A DNA stretch of 64,000 bases, taken from NCBI GenBank assembly GCA_017440045.1, contig JAFSIA010000048.1:57115-121114 (forward strand), read 5' to 3'. The position numbers were made by a program, and so were the translations under genes. The notes beneath the pieces are model-generated. The model made no database searches and was not told where the DNA came from. It worked only from the letters and a program-made list of their open reading frames with translations. Each line of letters opens with the position of its first letter. Position 1 is the first letter of the stretch. This DNA comes from Lachnospiraceae bacterium. Lineage in GTDB: Bacteria > Bacillota > Clostridia > Lachnospirales > Lachnospiraceae. Positions 18,315 to 27,453 of this stretch are shown here, piece after piece.

Positions 18315-19655
18315 TTATACTTTCTCCTTGCATTTTTGTATAATAGTTTTACATTTTCCTCTCTCGGTAAGTTCAAATTCATCAACTTGAATTACTTTCC
18401 AATCAATACATTTACCCGTCTTCTCTTCTAGTCCCTTCTTAATCATATTGATTTTTTGTTCACTTATTTTTTGTACAGCTTGAACTCTACACTCAACTTT
18501 TCCATATTCTTTCTGATACATTTGATATCCTGTTGTCCCGCTAAATGTCGATGCATCGTGGCATCTGAGACTCGACTGAGATATTCTTTCACCATTAATA
18601 CCTATTAAAGTTGCACCTTTGCGATGTGGTTCAATAAAATATCCTTTATCATTACTATTCTGTGCATGGTCGTCAACAACATAGCGTATGAATGGGAATT
18701 TATAATTAATATAGCCCGTACATACAACATTTCCAGCCTCATGTTCAAGCAATTCAGTATATCCATATATATCATTAAACTTATACAATCTTTCATATCC
18801 TACTTGCTCGCCAAAAACAGCACGCTCTGTATGCCCATAAAAACTGATAACTTTACAACCTAACGCCTGTTCAATAACTTTTTGCTGTTCAACTGTACAT
18901 TCTTCTGAAATTGCAAAAGCAGCCTTAATTTTCACCTTCAAGGATAATTTGTTTTCAATTAGCAATCTACAAAAGTTTGCCATTGCTGAAGGGTATCCAT
19001 GTATAAATTCCGGTTTATATTTATTGATTTTCTTCACATATTTGTCAATATTAGCATATGTCAGTATAAATGGATTAAAAATAATCTCATTATACAAAGG
19101 ATTAACTTTTGTCATTTTCCCTTTGAAGTCAACACCTCTAAATGTCACTATTTTACTTTTTTTTATATCATATCCATATTTTGACCAAAAATAATATATA
19201 AAAGCTTTCTCTTTATATATTGAATCTCTATCTAATAAGACTTTTAAAGGCTCACCTGTACTTCCTCCAGTTACTCCTACATAATAATCTGAGACATCAT
19301 CTGCTTCAATTTTATTTGAATTTTCTTTTATTATCTCCTTTGATAATAACGGTATCACTTTAATCTCTTCAAAATCTTTAAATTCATATGGATTAAAACT
19401 TACTTCATCAAATATCTTCTTATAATATTCCGTATGTTCGTACGCATGGACTAAGACATTTCTCATAATATTCAACTGAAAATCGCTTTTTTCTTTGTCT
19501 GAATATTTCTCGTAATCTTCTAGCATTTTTATCTGTTCAACGAAAACCTTGTTATTAATTAATTTATTTCTAATAATCGGAGCTACCATGATTTTTAGAA
19601 AATCTGGCATACTTTCATTTAATTTTTTTAATAATGCAATTCCCATTTTGTTCAC
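18315..19655 (-). CDS. CapK/PaaK-like adenylate-forming enzyme
   Basis: A 446-residue protein related to phenylacetate-CoA ligases. The AMP-binding loop reads VTGGSTGEPLKV near residue 130, and SFYGHTERAVFG and a C-terminal lysine-bearing domain follow. In polysaccharide loci such CapK proteins are thought to activate acyl or amino acids for amide substitution; this role is inferred by context. It lies 3 bp after the heparinase-like gene and 1 bp before the GT4 gene. Confidence 0.82.
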   Translation of the reverse strand: MNKMGIALLKKLNESMPDFLKIMVAPIIRNKLINNKVFVEQIKMLEDYEKYSDKEKSDFQLNIMRNVLVHAYEHTEYYKKIFDEVSFNPYEFKDFEEIKVIPLLSKEIIKENSNKIEADDVSDYYVGVTGGSTGEPLKVLLDRDSIYKEKAFIYYFWSKYGYDIKKSKIVTFRGVDFKGKMTKVNPLYNEIIFNPFILTYANIDKYVKKINKYKPEFIHGYPSAMANFCRLLIENKLSLKVKIKAAFAISEECTVEQQKVIEQALGCKVISFYGHTERAVFGEQVGYERLYKFNDIYGYTELLEHEAGNVVCTGYINYKFPFIRYVVDDHAQNSNDKGYFIEPHRKGATLIGINGERISQSSLRCHDASTFSGTTGYQMYQKEYGKVECRVQAVQKISEQKINMIKKGLEEKTGKCIDWKVIQVDEFELTERGKCKTIIQKCKEKV

Positions 19656-19658
19656 CCT

Positions 19659-21509
19659 TTACAGTATTTGTATTTCGGTAAATAACTCTTTATCATTTAT
19701 GGTAGCTGATATCACTGTTCCTTCAGCTTCAATCCCATAACAATGAGATATTTTAACTGTCTCTTCGTTTAAAACATTACTTGATTTTATGATAATATGA
19801 ACAGTATCCAAGTATATTTCTGCTATATTCCCCTTAATATTAACCTCTGCTTTAGGATTAATCAAAAACTTAGCCACACTTTTACTGTTACACACATCTT
19901 TTATTAGCAAGTAGTTATGCTTATTAAACTCAAATCTTCGCTTTACACATATCGGCTTATATCCATCATGCTCCGCTTCTATAACAACTTTCCCATCTTC
20001 TTCTTCTAAACTAAGCAACTTACACTTAGCTCTTTTTCCCCAAAGAAACGCACCTAACATCTCTGACTGGTCTTGACCGTTAACACAAACTGTATTATGA
20101 TTTTGTGTTTTTCTATATGCATTTCTGCTCTCTATATCACAATGATAGATATATGTTCCTGGATCAACAAACACTGCTTGTCCATCCACAAACATTTGAA
20201 AGCTCAACGCATCTGCATGACCGTGTGCAGCAATACTGCCAAAGCCTAATTCTGCATGGTCTATGCCTATTAGCACCCTTCCATCGTCACTTCGTATAAT
20301 TGTGTTTCCGCCTTCCTTATAACTTGCAACCTTAGGTGCCTTATATAATTGCTTATTTACGGCTTCAGTTTTTTCTGTTGGTCCAAATAACCACTCTAAA
20401 TTTTCACAATTGATTTGCTTCAAATTTATATACTGCTTATCTAATAAAAAGCTATATAGACCTAACACATATTGATAATGATTATAACCACCTTGTAAAT
20501 CCAAGATTTTTCCTTCATCATCATCACCAAATACAACAACTTCGCCATATTCACCCATACAATTAGCTACATAGCAACTCATTTTATCTAACATTTCGTA
20601 CCATATTGATGGCACATCTATTTCATTCTTTATCATAAGTCTCATCATCAATCCCATCGCTTCCATATAGAAAGATTGATAATGCAATGATAATTCTTTA
20701 TTGATTCCATCAGAATAATTTTGTAAAGTCAGTTCTCTTGTCAATATTTCAACGGCTAATTCAATCCACTTCTTACATTTAAACAAAATACCTGCCTGTC
20801 CTATGGAAAAAGCCTCAACTATTAGATGATTATTAGCAGATGAGTATCTAGAATAATGCTTTTCAATATAATCAGTCATATTCAAAATTCCAACTCTAAG
20901 CTGCTCTAATAATTCTTCTGACACCTTTGATTTTTCCAAGAAACAATATGCATAGCACCAATTACTACATCTTATTGCAACTTCCATTACACTTGTCCAG
21001 GATATTCCCCACAAGAATGGATTGCTCTTATTCCAATCTGTAAATAAATTTTCTAGTTCATCAATATATTCTTTTTTACCAGTTGCTGCATAATTCTTTG
21101 CCAAAAGTGCAAATTGAAAATGCCTATTTAATTCCCAATTTGTTCTTGCATCTCCTATATCATCCCTCTGCTTATATTGCAACGAATATGAAAATACTTC
21201 TGGCCATTGATTTTCTGTTTGAAAACCTGCATTCCACTTTTTCTTATAAGAATCATAATCATAACCGCCAAGAAGTGGTATTGATTCTTTTTCTTCATAT
21301 ATACCATTCTTTAGGTTTAAATGCATTCTAGAAGCATCAATTTGCAGATTAGCTAATTTATCATTAAACACTCTGTCTGTTACAGCCATTTTGCAGTATT
21401 TAAATGTTTTTTCTTCTCTTCTTTGAAGTTTTTTCTGACTGATTCTCCATAATATCTCTGGAAAACTCATCGCTTTTAACCTTCTGAAAAGCCACATAAC
21501 ATTGGCCAT
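19659..21509 (-). CDS. heparinase II/III-family protein (alginate-lyase fold)
   Basis: A 616-residue protein with an N-terminal alpha/alpha-toroid (TDWNKSNPFLWGISWTSVMEVAIR near 150-175) and a C-terminal heparinase II/III beta-sandwich with HGHADALSFQMFVDG near 420. No signal peptide is visible, which is usual for members found inside capsule loci. Characterised relatives cleave uronic-acid polymers. The adjacent sugar-6-dehydrogenase would supply a uronic acid, so a lyase or epimerase-like editing role is plausible. Confidence 0.85.
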   Translation of the reverse strand: MANVMWLFRRLKAMSFPEILWRISQKKLQRREEKTFKYCKMAVTDRVFNDKLANLQIDASRMHLNLKNGIYEEKESIPLLGGYDYDSYKKKWNAGFQTENQWPEVFSYSLQYKQRDDIGDARTNWELNRHFQFALLAKNYAATGKKEYIDELENLFTDWNKSNPFLWGISWTSVMEVAIRCSNWCYAYCFLEKSKVSEELLEQLRVGILNMTDYIEKHYSRYSSANNHLIVEAFSIGQAGILFKCKKWIELAVEILTRELTLQNYSDGINKELSLHYQSFYMEAMGLMMRLMIKNEIDVPSIWYEMLDKMSCYVANCMGEYGEVVVFGDDDEGKILDLQGGYNHYQYVLGLYSFLLDKQYINLKQINCENLEWLFGPTEKTEAVNKQLYKAPKVASYKEGGNTIIRSDDGRVLIGIDHAELGFGSIAAHGHADALSFQMFVDGQAVFVDPGTYIYHCDIESRNAYRKTQNHNTVCVNGQDQSEMLGAFLWGKRAKCKLLSLEEEDGKVVIEAEHDGYKPICVKRRFEFNKHNYLLIKDVCNSKSVAKFLINPKAEVNIKGNIAEIYLDTVHIIIKSSNVLNEETVKISHCYGIEAEGTVISATINDKELFTEIQIL

Positions 21510-21531
21510 AACATTTTCCTCCTAGTGTCTA

Positions 21532-22905
21532 TTAAAACTCTGTCTTTACCATGTCTCTTATAATCTCATTATTCTGTGCTGGATTTACATTAATATTACT
21601 CCAGCTAATTCCTTCGTAGTTTCCTTCATAATCAAGTTCCTTGAACTGACGAACAAGGTCAACAATAATCTTATTAGGATACATTGCAGGAACATCTGAG
21701 AATTCTTTTTCTTTATTTGTTATAACTAAAACATCACTCGCATTGCATACTTCATTTAGATCATCGGTTATGATACTATGTAAATGAGGCAATTTGGCTG
21801 ATATGAAATCTGCGTTTGTATTTGTTTTCTGAGATTTAGCCACATTTTTATCGTAAATATGAATCTCATACCCTTTACCAAGCAACGCTTCTGCCACATC
21901 AACGATTGGACTACAGCGCAAATCATCTGTTCCAGCTTTAAAACTTAATCCCAAAATACCAACTTTCTTCTTACCCTTACTTTCGATAATATCTATCGCA
22001 TTCTTTTTCTGAAGTTCATTTGATGGATTAATCGCATTAATAACTGGAACATCCACATACAAATCATGTGCCAATGTTCTCAATGCCTTTGAATCCTTTG
22101 GTAAACACGAACCTCCATAAGCAAATCCCGGTTTAAAATAATATGGTGAAATATTTAACTGTGTATCTTTACAGAATATTTCCATAACCTTATGGCTATC
22201 AATGTTAAGAGCCTTACATATATTTCCCACTTCGTTTCCAAACACAATTTTAAGAGCATGGTATGTATTATTAACATACTTCATTATCTCAGCCACTTCT
22301 ATATCAGTTGAAATAAATTCCCCTGGTATATCCTTATATAATTCTCTAAATTTTTTATCCGCTATTTCGCTATCTGTTCCAACAAGAGTAAGTGGTGGAT
22401 TCATATAATCCTGAACCGCAGTTCCCTCTCGTAAAAATTCTGGATTTGATACAATTGTAAAATCTTTGCCTCTGCTTTTTCCTGATGCTTTTTCTACAAT
22501 CTCCCCCACTTTTTTGTTTGTTCCAGGAAGAACTGTACTTCTAATTGCTATTATATGGAATTCGTCCTTATCTTTTAATGCTGCGCCTATCTGTTCTGCC
22601 ACATTATATATATAACCAAGATTAAGATGACCCTCTTTACTACTTGGTGTTCCTACAACAATAAATGATATTTCCGAATTATGAACTGCATAATGATAGT
22701 CCGTAGTTGCTTCAAGCAGTCCTTTATCATGCGCTTCTTTAATCAATGGTTCAATATCTGCCTCAATAATTGTAGGCTTTCCCTGATTAATCAAGTTAAC
22801 CTTGTTCTCTGATACATCATTTCCGATTACGTGATGTCCTAATTTTGCACAACACGCCGCTCCTACACATCCTACATATCCTAATCCAAATATACTTATA
22901 TTCAT
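21532..22905 (-). CDS. nucleotide-sugar 6-dehydrogenase, GDP-mannose dehydrogenase (AlgD)-like
   Basis: A 457-residue UDP-glucose/GDP-mannose dehydrogenase. It has the NAD motif FGLGYVGCVGA at the N-terminus and the catalytic cysteine C267 in GGSCLPKD, nearly the same position as the AlgD cysteine. The stretch QLNISPYYFKPGFAYGG and the C-terminal GLSFKAGTDDLR resemble GDP-mannose rather than UDP-glucose dehydrogenases. It would make GDP-mannuronate (or UDP-glucuronate) by two NAD-dependent oxidations. Confidence 0.88.
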   Translation of the reverse strand: MNISIFGLGYVGCVGAACCAKLGHHVIGNDVSENKVNLINQGKPTIIEADIEPLIKEAHDKGLLEATTDYHYAVHNSEISFIVVGTPSSKEGHLNLGYIYNVAEQIGAALKDKDEFHIIAIRSTVLPGTNKKVGEIVEKASGKSRGKDFTIVSNPEFLREGTAVQDYMNPPLTLVGTDSEIADKKFRELYKDIPGEFISTDIEVAEIMKYVNNTYHALKIVFGNEVGNICKALNIDSHKVMEIFCKDTQLNISPYYFKPGFAYGGSCLPKDSKALRTLAHDLYVDVPVINAINPSNELQKKNAIDIIESKGKKKVGILGLSFKAGTDDLRCSPIVDVAEALLGKGYEIHIYDKNVAKSQKTNTNADFISAKLPHLHSIITDDLNEVCNASDVLVITNKEKEFSDVPAMYPNKIIVDLVRQFKELDYEGNYEGISWSNINVNPAQNNEIIRDMVKTEF

Positions 22906-22919
22906 ATTGTCCTCCTATT

Positions 22920-23387
22920 TTATCTATTTGTTATACTATCTATATTACATTTCTCGCTAATATCAATGTCACTGTGAAGTATCTTGGCTGGCACACCAGC
23001 AACACTACAATTTGGCGGCACATCTTTTAACACAACTGCATTAGCACCTATGATTGAATTTTCACCAATCTTAACATTCCCTAAAATACGTGCTCCAGTT
23101 CCAATAAATACCCTATCTCCTATAACAGGAACTATTGGTTCGTTGTTTCTTCCACCTATTGTCACATTAGATTCTATAACGCAATTTTTTCCTATAACCG
23201 CATCCTTGTGTATCACAACACCAATACCACCATATCCTAACTTGGTTCCTTCTCCGATATCGGTCATGTAATGGATATGACAATTATTGATTAAATATAT
23301 TAATCTATAAAAGATTTTCGGTAACAATGGTATGTGCATCTTGTAGCATTTTCTTGCAATTCTATAAAGTTTTATTGCACTCATCAT
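22920..23387 (-). CDS. serine-acetyltransferase-like hexapeptide acyltransferase
   Basis: A 155-residue protein with a short N-terminal helix and then a left-handed beta-helix (GEGTKLGYGGIGVVIHKDAV, GKNCVIESNVTIGG, GENSIIGANAVVLKDV). It resembles CysE but lacks the long CysE N-domain, so it is more likely a polysaccharide O-acetyltransferase. It lies 14 bp upstream of the dehydrogenase gene. Confidence 0.82.
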   Translation of the reverse strand: MMSAIKLYRIARKCYKMHIPLLPKIFYRLIYLINNCHIHYMTDIGEGTKLGYGGIGVVIHKDAVIGKNCVIESNVTIGGRNNEPIVPVIGDRVFIGTGARILGNVKIGENSIIGANAVVLKDVPPNCSVAGVPAKILHSDIDISEKCNIDSITNR

Positions 23388-23435
23388 CTGCCTCCTACTA
23401 ATTGAATAAGTTATTCACTTGTATGTTTTTCTTTT

Positions 23436-25148
23436 CTATGCAAACGAATGTTTAAGTCTGTCTAACTTCTCATCCGCATCTTCAAGCGACTGACCTTTAA
23501 CTCCAAAATAATACTTAATCTTTGGCTCTGTACCAGATGGTCTGACACAGCACCACGCATTATTCTCAAGCTCATAGTACAATACATTTGATGTAGGAAG
23601 TCCGGTTGATGTAACTTCTCCCGTTACCATATCTTTTCTGGTATCTGCTTTGTAATCGCGAACTGCCAGGACTTTAAAACCATTAAACTCTTTTGGTGGA
23701 TTCTCTCTCTGTTCAGTCATAAGCTTCTGAATCTGAGCCGCCCCGTCCATTCCTTTAAGAGTTACTGTTGCAAGCCCTTCTTTGTAATATCCATATTTTT
23801 CGTACATTTCAAGCATAGCATCCCATAATGTCATGCCCTTCTTTTTGTAGTATGCCGCAACCTCACAGAGCATCATAACTGCCACACAGGCATCCTTGTC
23901 TCTCGCATATGTTCCAGCAAGACATCCATAGCTTTCTTCAAGACCAAACACATAGTTATATGTGTCATTCTCTTCAAACCACTTAATCTGCTCTCCTATA
24001 TACTTAAATCCAGTTAAAACTTCTATAAGCTCTGCTCCATATTCTTTAGCTATCGCCTTTGCCATATCAGTAGTAACTATTGTTTCCACAAGGGCCGGCT
24101 TCTCTGGTAATGTGCCTGTAAGCTTTCTCTCTCTAAAGATATATTCTGCAATAAGCATTCCTGACATATTTCCAGTGAAGCTTACATACTCACCTGTCTT
24201 TGTATCCTTTGCATATACACCCAAACGGTCTGCATCCGGGTCTGTTGCCAGTACTATATCTGCATCAACCTCTTTTGCAAGCTTTAAAGCAAGCTCCCAT
24301 GCTTTTTCATCCTCTGGATTCGGATAAGCTACTGTAGGAAATTTTCCATCAGGGGCTTCCTGCTCTTTAACTACATATACATGCTCAAATCCTAGTTCTG
24401 CAAGAACTCTTCTTACCGGCACGTTACCTGTCCCGTGAAGAGGGGTATATACTATCTTTATATCCTTAGCTACCTCTTTTATTATTTCTGGATGAATACT
24501 CTGTTCCTTAAGCTTCGCAAGATATTTATCATCAAAATCCAATGGTATCATATTATGAAGACCTGCTTTAACAGCATCTTCCTCACTCATTGTCTTCACC
24601 ATAGCAAAATCCGTAACCTTCGCTACTTCTGCCAATATATTCTTATCATGCGGTGGTGTAATCTGTGCTCCATCCTCCCAGTATACCTTGTATCCATTAT
24701 ATTCTCTTGGATTGTGACTTGCTGTAATAACAATACCAGCTATGCACTTAAGCTCTCTCACTGCAAACGAAAGTTCTGGAGTTGGTCTCAAACTCTCAAA
24801 TAAATATGTTTTTATCCCATTAGCATTTAAGCAAAGTGCTGCTTCCTTTGCAAACTCTGGTGACATAATTCTCGAATCATATGCTATAGCAACACCTTTA
24901 TCGCATCCATTCTGAGCAATAACATAATTTGCCAATCCCTGTGTCGCCTGACGAACTGTATATACATTCATTCGATTAGTTCCTGCACCAATCACACCTC
25001 TCAGTCCACCTGTACCAAACTCAAGCTGACGATAAAATCTGTCCTCTATCTCTTTTTCGTTTCCCGCTATTGCATTTAGCTCTTCCTTTGTGGCTGTATC
25101 AAAATATGAATCTGTACACCACTTTTCGTACACTTCTCTATAGTTCAT
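23436..25148 (-). CDS. phosphoglucomutase/phosphomannomutase (alpha-D-phosphohexomutase)
   Basis: A 570-residue mutase with the phosphoserine loop ITASHNPREYNGYK, metal loop DPDADRLGV and the C-terminal RPSGTEPKIKYYF phosphate site. The length and order match the Firmicute phosphoglucomutase group. I place the start at 25148 because AGGAG lies 8 bp upstream; a start 13 codons earlier would overlap tagD. It feeds glucose 1-phosphate to rfbF and other sugar-nucleotide steps. Confidence 0.93.
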   Translation of the reverse strand: MNYREVYEKWCTDSYFDTATKEELNAIAGNEKEIEDRFYRQLEFGTGGLRGVIGAGTNRMNVYTVRQATQGLANYVIAQNGCDKGVAIAYDSRIMSPEFAKEAALCLNANGIKTYLFESLRPTPELSFAVRELKCIAGIVITASHNPREYNGYKVYWEDGAQITPPHDKNILAEVAKVTDFAMVKTMSEEDAVKAGLHNMIPLDFDDKYLAKLKEQSIHPEIIKEVAKDIKIVYTPLHGTGNVPVRRVLAELGFEHVYVVKEQEAPDGKFPTVAYPNPEDEKAWELALKLAKEVDADIVLATDPDADRLGVYAKDTKTGEYVSFTGNMSGMLIAEYIFRERKLTGTLPEKPALVETIVTTDMAKAIAKEYGAELIEVLTGFKYIGEQIKWFEENDTYNYVFGLEESYGCLAGTYARDKDACVAVMMLCEVAAYYKKKGMTLWDAMLEMYEKYGYYKEGLATVTLKGMDGAAQIQKLMTEQRENPPKEFNGFKVLAVRDYKADTRKDMVTGEVTSTGLPTSNVLYYELENNAWCCVRPSGTEPKIKYYFGVKGQSLEDADEKLDRLKHSFA

Positions 25149-25173
25149 CTCGTTTACTCCTAGATTACTTTTC

Positions 25174-25572
25174 CTACTTTTCGCCATTCAAATCATTCTT
25201 AATCTGTGTAGTGCTTACTTCTGGTGTTCTTGGCAAATATACAACTTCCACACCTTCATCTTTTAAGAAATCAAACTTTCCTTCCCAGTCATCACCGATT
25301 ACGAATGTATCTATGTGATATTCATGGACATCTGTTTTCTTCTGCTCCCAGTTTTCTTCTGGTATTACCAGGTCCACATATCTAATAGCCTCTAATAGTC
25401 TTTTTCTCTGCTCATATGAGAAGTAGCATTTCTTCTGCTTCTCATTCCAGTTAAATTCATCTGTGGATAACGCTACAATCAAATAATCGCCCTGCGCTTT
25501 AGCTCTCTGTAACAGATTTATATGACCATAGTGTAATAGGTCAAAAGTTCCATATGTTATAACTCTTTTCAT
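25174..25572 (-). CDS. tagD: glycerol-3-phosphate cytidylyltransferase
   Basis: A 132-residue cytidylyltransferase with [16 protein letters not shown] (HxGH at 14-17) and the C-terminal ISTT-like motif EVSTTQIK. It makes CDP-glycerol, the donor for glycerol-phosphate in teichoic acids or phosphoglycerol side groups. It lies between the LCP gene and the phosphoglucomutase gene, which links the locus to wall or teichoic-type polymers. Confidence 0.93.
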   Translation of the reverse strand: MKRVITYGTFDLLHYGHINLLQRAKAQGDYLIVALSTDEFNWNEKQKKCYFSYEQRKRLLEAIRYVDLVIPEENWEQKKTDVHEYHIDTFVIGDDWEGKFDFLKDEGVEVVYLPRTPEVSTTQIKNDLNGEK

Positions 25573-25585
25573 ATTTACCTCTTAC

Positions 25586-27277
25586 TTACTTCACATCATT
25601 ATCAGTAATAACCTTACCATCAAATACCATCTGTATAAGATTCTTTGCTCTATCTACCTGATCCTGATATGGTATCATTACATATGGTATTGCTGACATA
25701 GAATATACTGGCAGCTTATCACCATAACCTGATACTGCATAACTCTTTATATTCCATGAGCCACCCTCATTAAGCTGCTTTCTTACCAGTGCCATAATCT
25801 GTTCTGAAGTCATACTTGTCTGGAAGCTTCCTGACAAGCTTTCCATCAGTCCACTGAAATCATTGAGAAGTGCCGGCGACATCATCTTATCCATGATAGC
25901 CTTTATAATCTTCATCTGATTTCTACCTCTCTGGTTATCGCCATCTCCGAAAGCGTATCTCTCTCTTACGAATCCCAGCGCCTGTGCTCCATTAAGGGAA
26001 TTGTTACCCTGCTTTATCTTGTAGCCACCATGAGTTGTGGTAAATGCCTTCTCAGAATATACCTCTATTCCTCCTAGCGCATCTATAACTTTCTTAAATC
26101 CTGTAAAGTTTACTCTAAAGAAGTAATCCACCTTTATTCCATAAAGGTTACCCAGTGTCTTCATGGACGTATCCACACCATAGATTCCTGCATGTGTCAG
26201 CTTGTCCATAGGATTTCCACCGAGGGCCAGTGGCACATAATAATCTCTAGGAGTATTAATCATAAGCACCTGTCTTGTATCAGGATTTACGACTATAAGT
26301 ATGTTTACATCACTTCTACTTGTTGTAGATATATTTCCTGTCACATCGATACCACTTGCATATAAAACAAATGTATTATTTGTAACATCCTTATCTTCTT
26401 CCACTTCAATCTCTGTGACAATGGTATTCTCATGGAGTATCTTTGTCTCTGTCTTGAAGTTTACAAAAGCCGGTTCATCCACTATCGTCTCAACGAACGC
26501 ACTATTTAATATAATCGCATCCACTTCCTCGTCATATAAGGCCTGTACCAATTCAAGGAAGCTGTCATACTCTACTGTAGTTATAGATTTTCCAACCTTC
26601 TTCTCTATGTCTGCGATAGTCTTTACTGTGTTTTCGCTGTCAAGTGCCTTAAGGATACCAAATTCTTCTATCTGGTTAAGTCCTGTTGCCGGATTAACTC
26701 TAAGAGTATACACATTTACGACGTCTGTCTTTGTCTTAGCACCTGATATATTATCAACCATATCATTAGCATGTCCTACATAGTAGATACCCATACTCCA
26801 TATGATGATAAACACCAGTGATACTATCTTTCCGGCTGTCCTCAGTTTTTTCGACTGTGCTGTAAGGAATGTAAACATATTAAGAAGTAACATTACCAAA
26901 CATATCGGTATAAAGAGCCATACTGGAAGGGCATTCATATAAAGTATCTCGCCTAAAAGTATACATGTCAGTACAAGCTGCACAATGGATACAATATATC
27001 CACAAAGTCTTGACTTTAAAAACTTTTTTGTAAAGTCCCACGCCTCTGCCATCTTTTGTTTCATAGGCTTCTTGTCTGCCTGGTTTTTACCTTTCTTATG
27101 GTCTTTTTCCTTTTGAACCTTCTCGCCATTAACATACTCTGTTCCATCTGGCTCTATTACAACTACATCTTCAAAGACATCTGCATTAGTATCTGTATTT
27201 TCTGTCTCTATTATATTTTTTATATCTTTTTCAGCTGCTACTTTTTTTGCACTGTTTTTCTTACCTTTATTGCTCAT
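25586..27277 (-). CDS. LytR-CpsA-Psr (LCP) family polymer ligase
   Basis: A 563-residue protein. It has a charged cytoplasmic N-terminus (about 1-75), three closely spaced hydrophobic helices (about 85-165), an accessory extracellular region, and an LCP domain from about 305 with SRSDVNILIVVNP, INTPRDYYV and a QGNNSLNGAQALGFVRER segment. LCP enzymes attach undecaprenyl-linked glycopolymers to peptidoglycan. I choose 27277 as start because AGGAGG lies 8 bp upstream. It heads the polysaccharide locus and is preceded by a good promoter. Confidence 0.93.
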   Translation of the reverse strand: MSNKGKKNSAKKVAAEKDIKNIIETENTDTNADVFEDVVVIEPDGTEYVNGEKVQKEKDHKKGKNQADKKPMKQKMAEAWDFTKKFLKSRLCGYIVSIVQLVLTCILLGEILYMNALPVWLFIPICLVMLLLNMFTFLTAQSKKLRTAGKIVSLVFIIIWSMGIYYVGHANDMVDNISGAKTKTDVVNVYTLRVNPATGLNQIEEFGILKALDSENTVKTIADIEKKVGKSITTVEYDSFLELVQALYDEEVDAIILNSAFVETIVDEPAFVNFKTETKILHENTIVTEIEVEEDKDVTNNTFVLYASGIDVTGNISTTSRSDVNILIVVNPDTRQVLMINTPRDYYVPLALGGNPMDKLTHAGIYGVDTSMKTLGNLYGIKVDYFFRVNFTGFKKVIDALGGIEVYSEKAFTTTHGGYKIKQGNNSLNGAQALGFVRERYAFGDGDNQRGRNQMKIIKAIMDKMMSPALLNDFSGLMESLSGSFQTSMTSEQIMALVRKQLNEGGSWNIKSYAVSGYGDKLPVYSMSAIPYVMIPYQDQVDRAKNLIQMVFDGKVITDNDVK

Positions 27278-27324
27278 CAGCTGCTTCCTCCTAAAAAAAT
27301 GCATATTTACACATATACTAGTAC

Positions 27325-27353
27325 ATTATACACCTATTCGACACAATACACAA
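27325..27353 (-). promoter_or_regulatory. promoter of the polysaccharide locus
   Basis: Reading the minus strand, TTGTGT (-35) and TATAAT (-10) are separated by 17 bp, about 50 bp upstream of the LCP start. No other gap of more than about 65 bp interrupts the genes from here to the window edge, so this may drive the whole 27-kb locus. Confidence 0.6.
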
Positions 27354-27387
27354 TGTTTTCTTTATTAACAATGTTTTACATAAATAA

Positions 27388-27427
27388 AGGCATGACATAT
27401 AAGATTTTTGTCAAATATGTCATACCT
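27388..27427 (-). terminator. hairpin terminator after the Rpn-like gene
   Basis: A 13-bp stem with one mismatch (ATGACATAT / ATATGTCAT core) lies 26 bp after the stop codon. On the minus strand it is followed by a short T-rich run; the plus strand also has a T run, so it may act both ways. Confidence 0.6.
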
Positions 27428-27453
27428 TTTATTATAGTTATATATCTAGATGG

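Noticed and set aside
18605-18796. 63-codon minus-strand frame inside the CapK-like gene
   Set aside because: Out-of-frame shadow of a clearly coding gene.
18315-19655. Phenylacetate catabolism (PaaK)
   Set aside because: No other paa genes; location within a polysaccharide operon fits CapK-type function.
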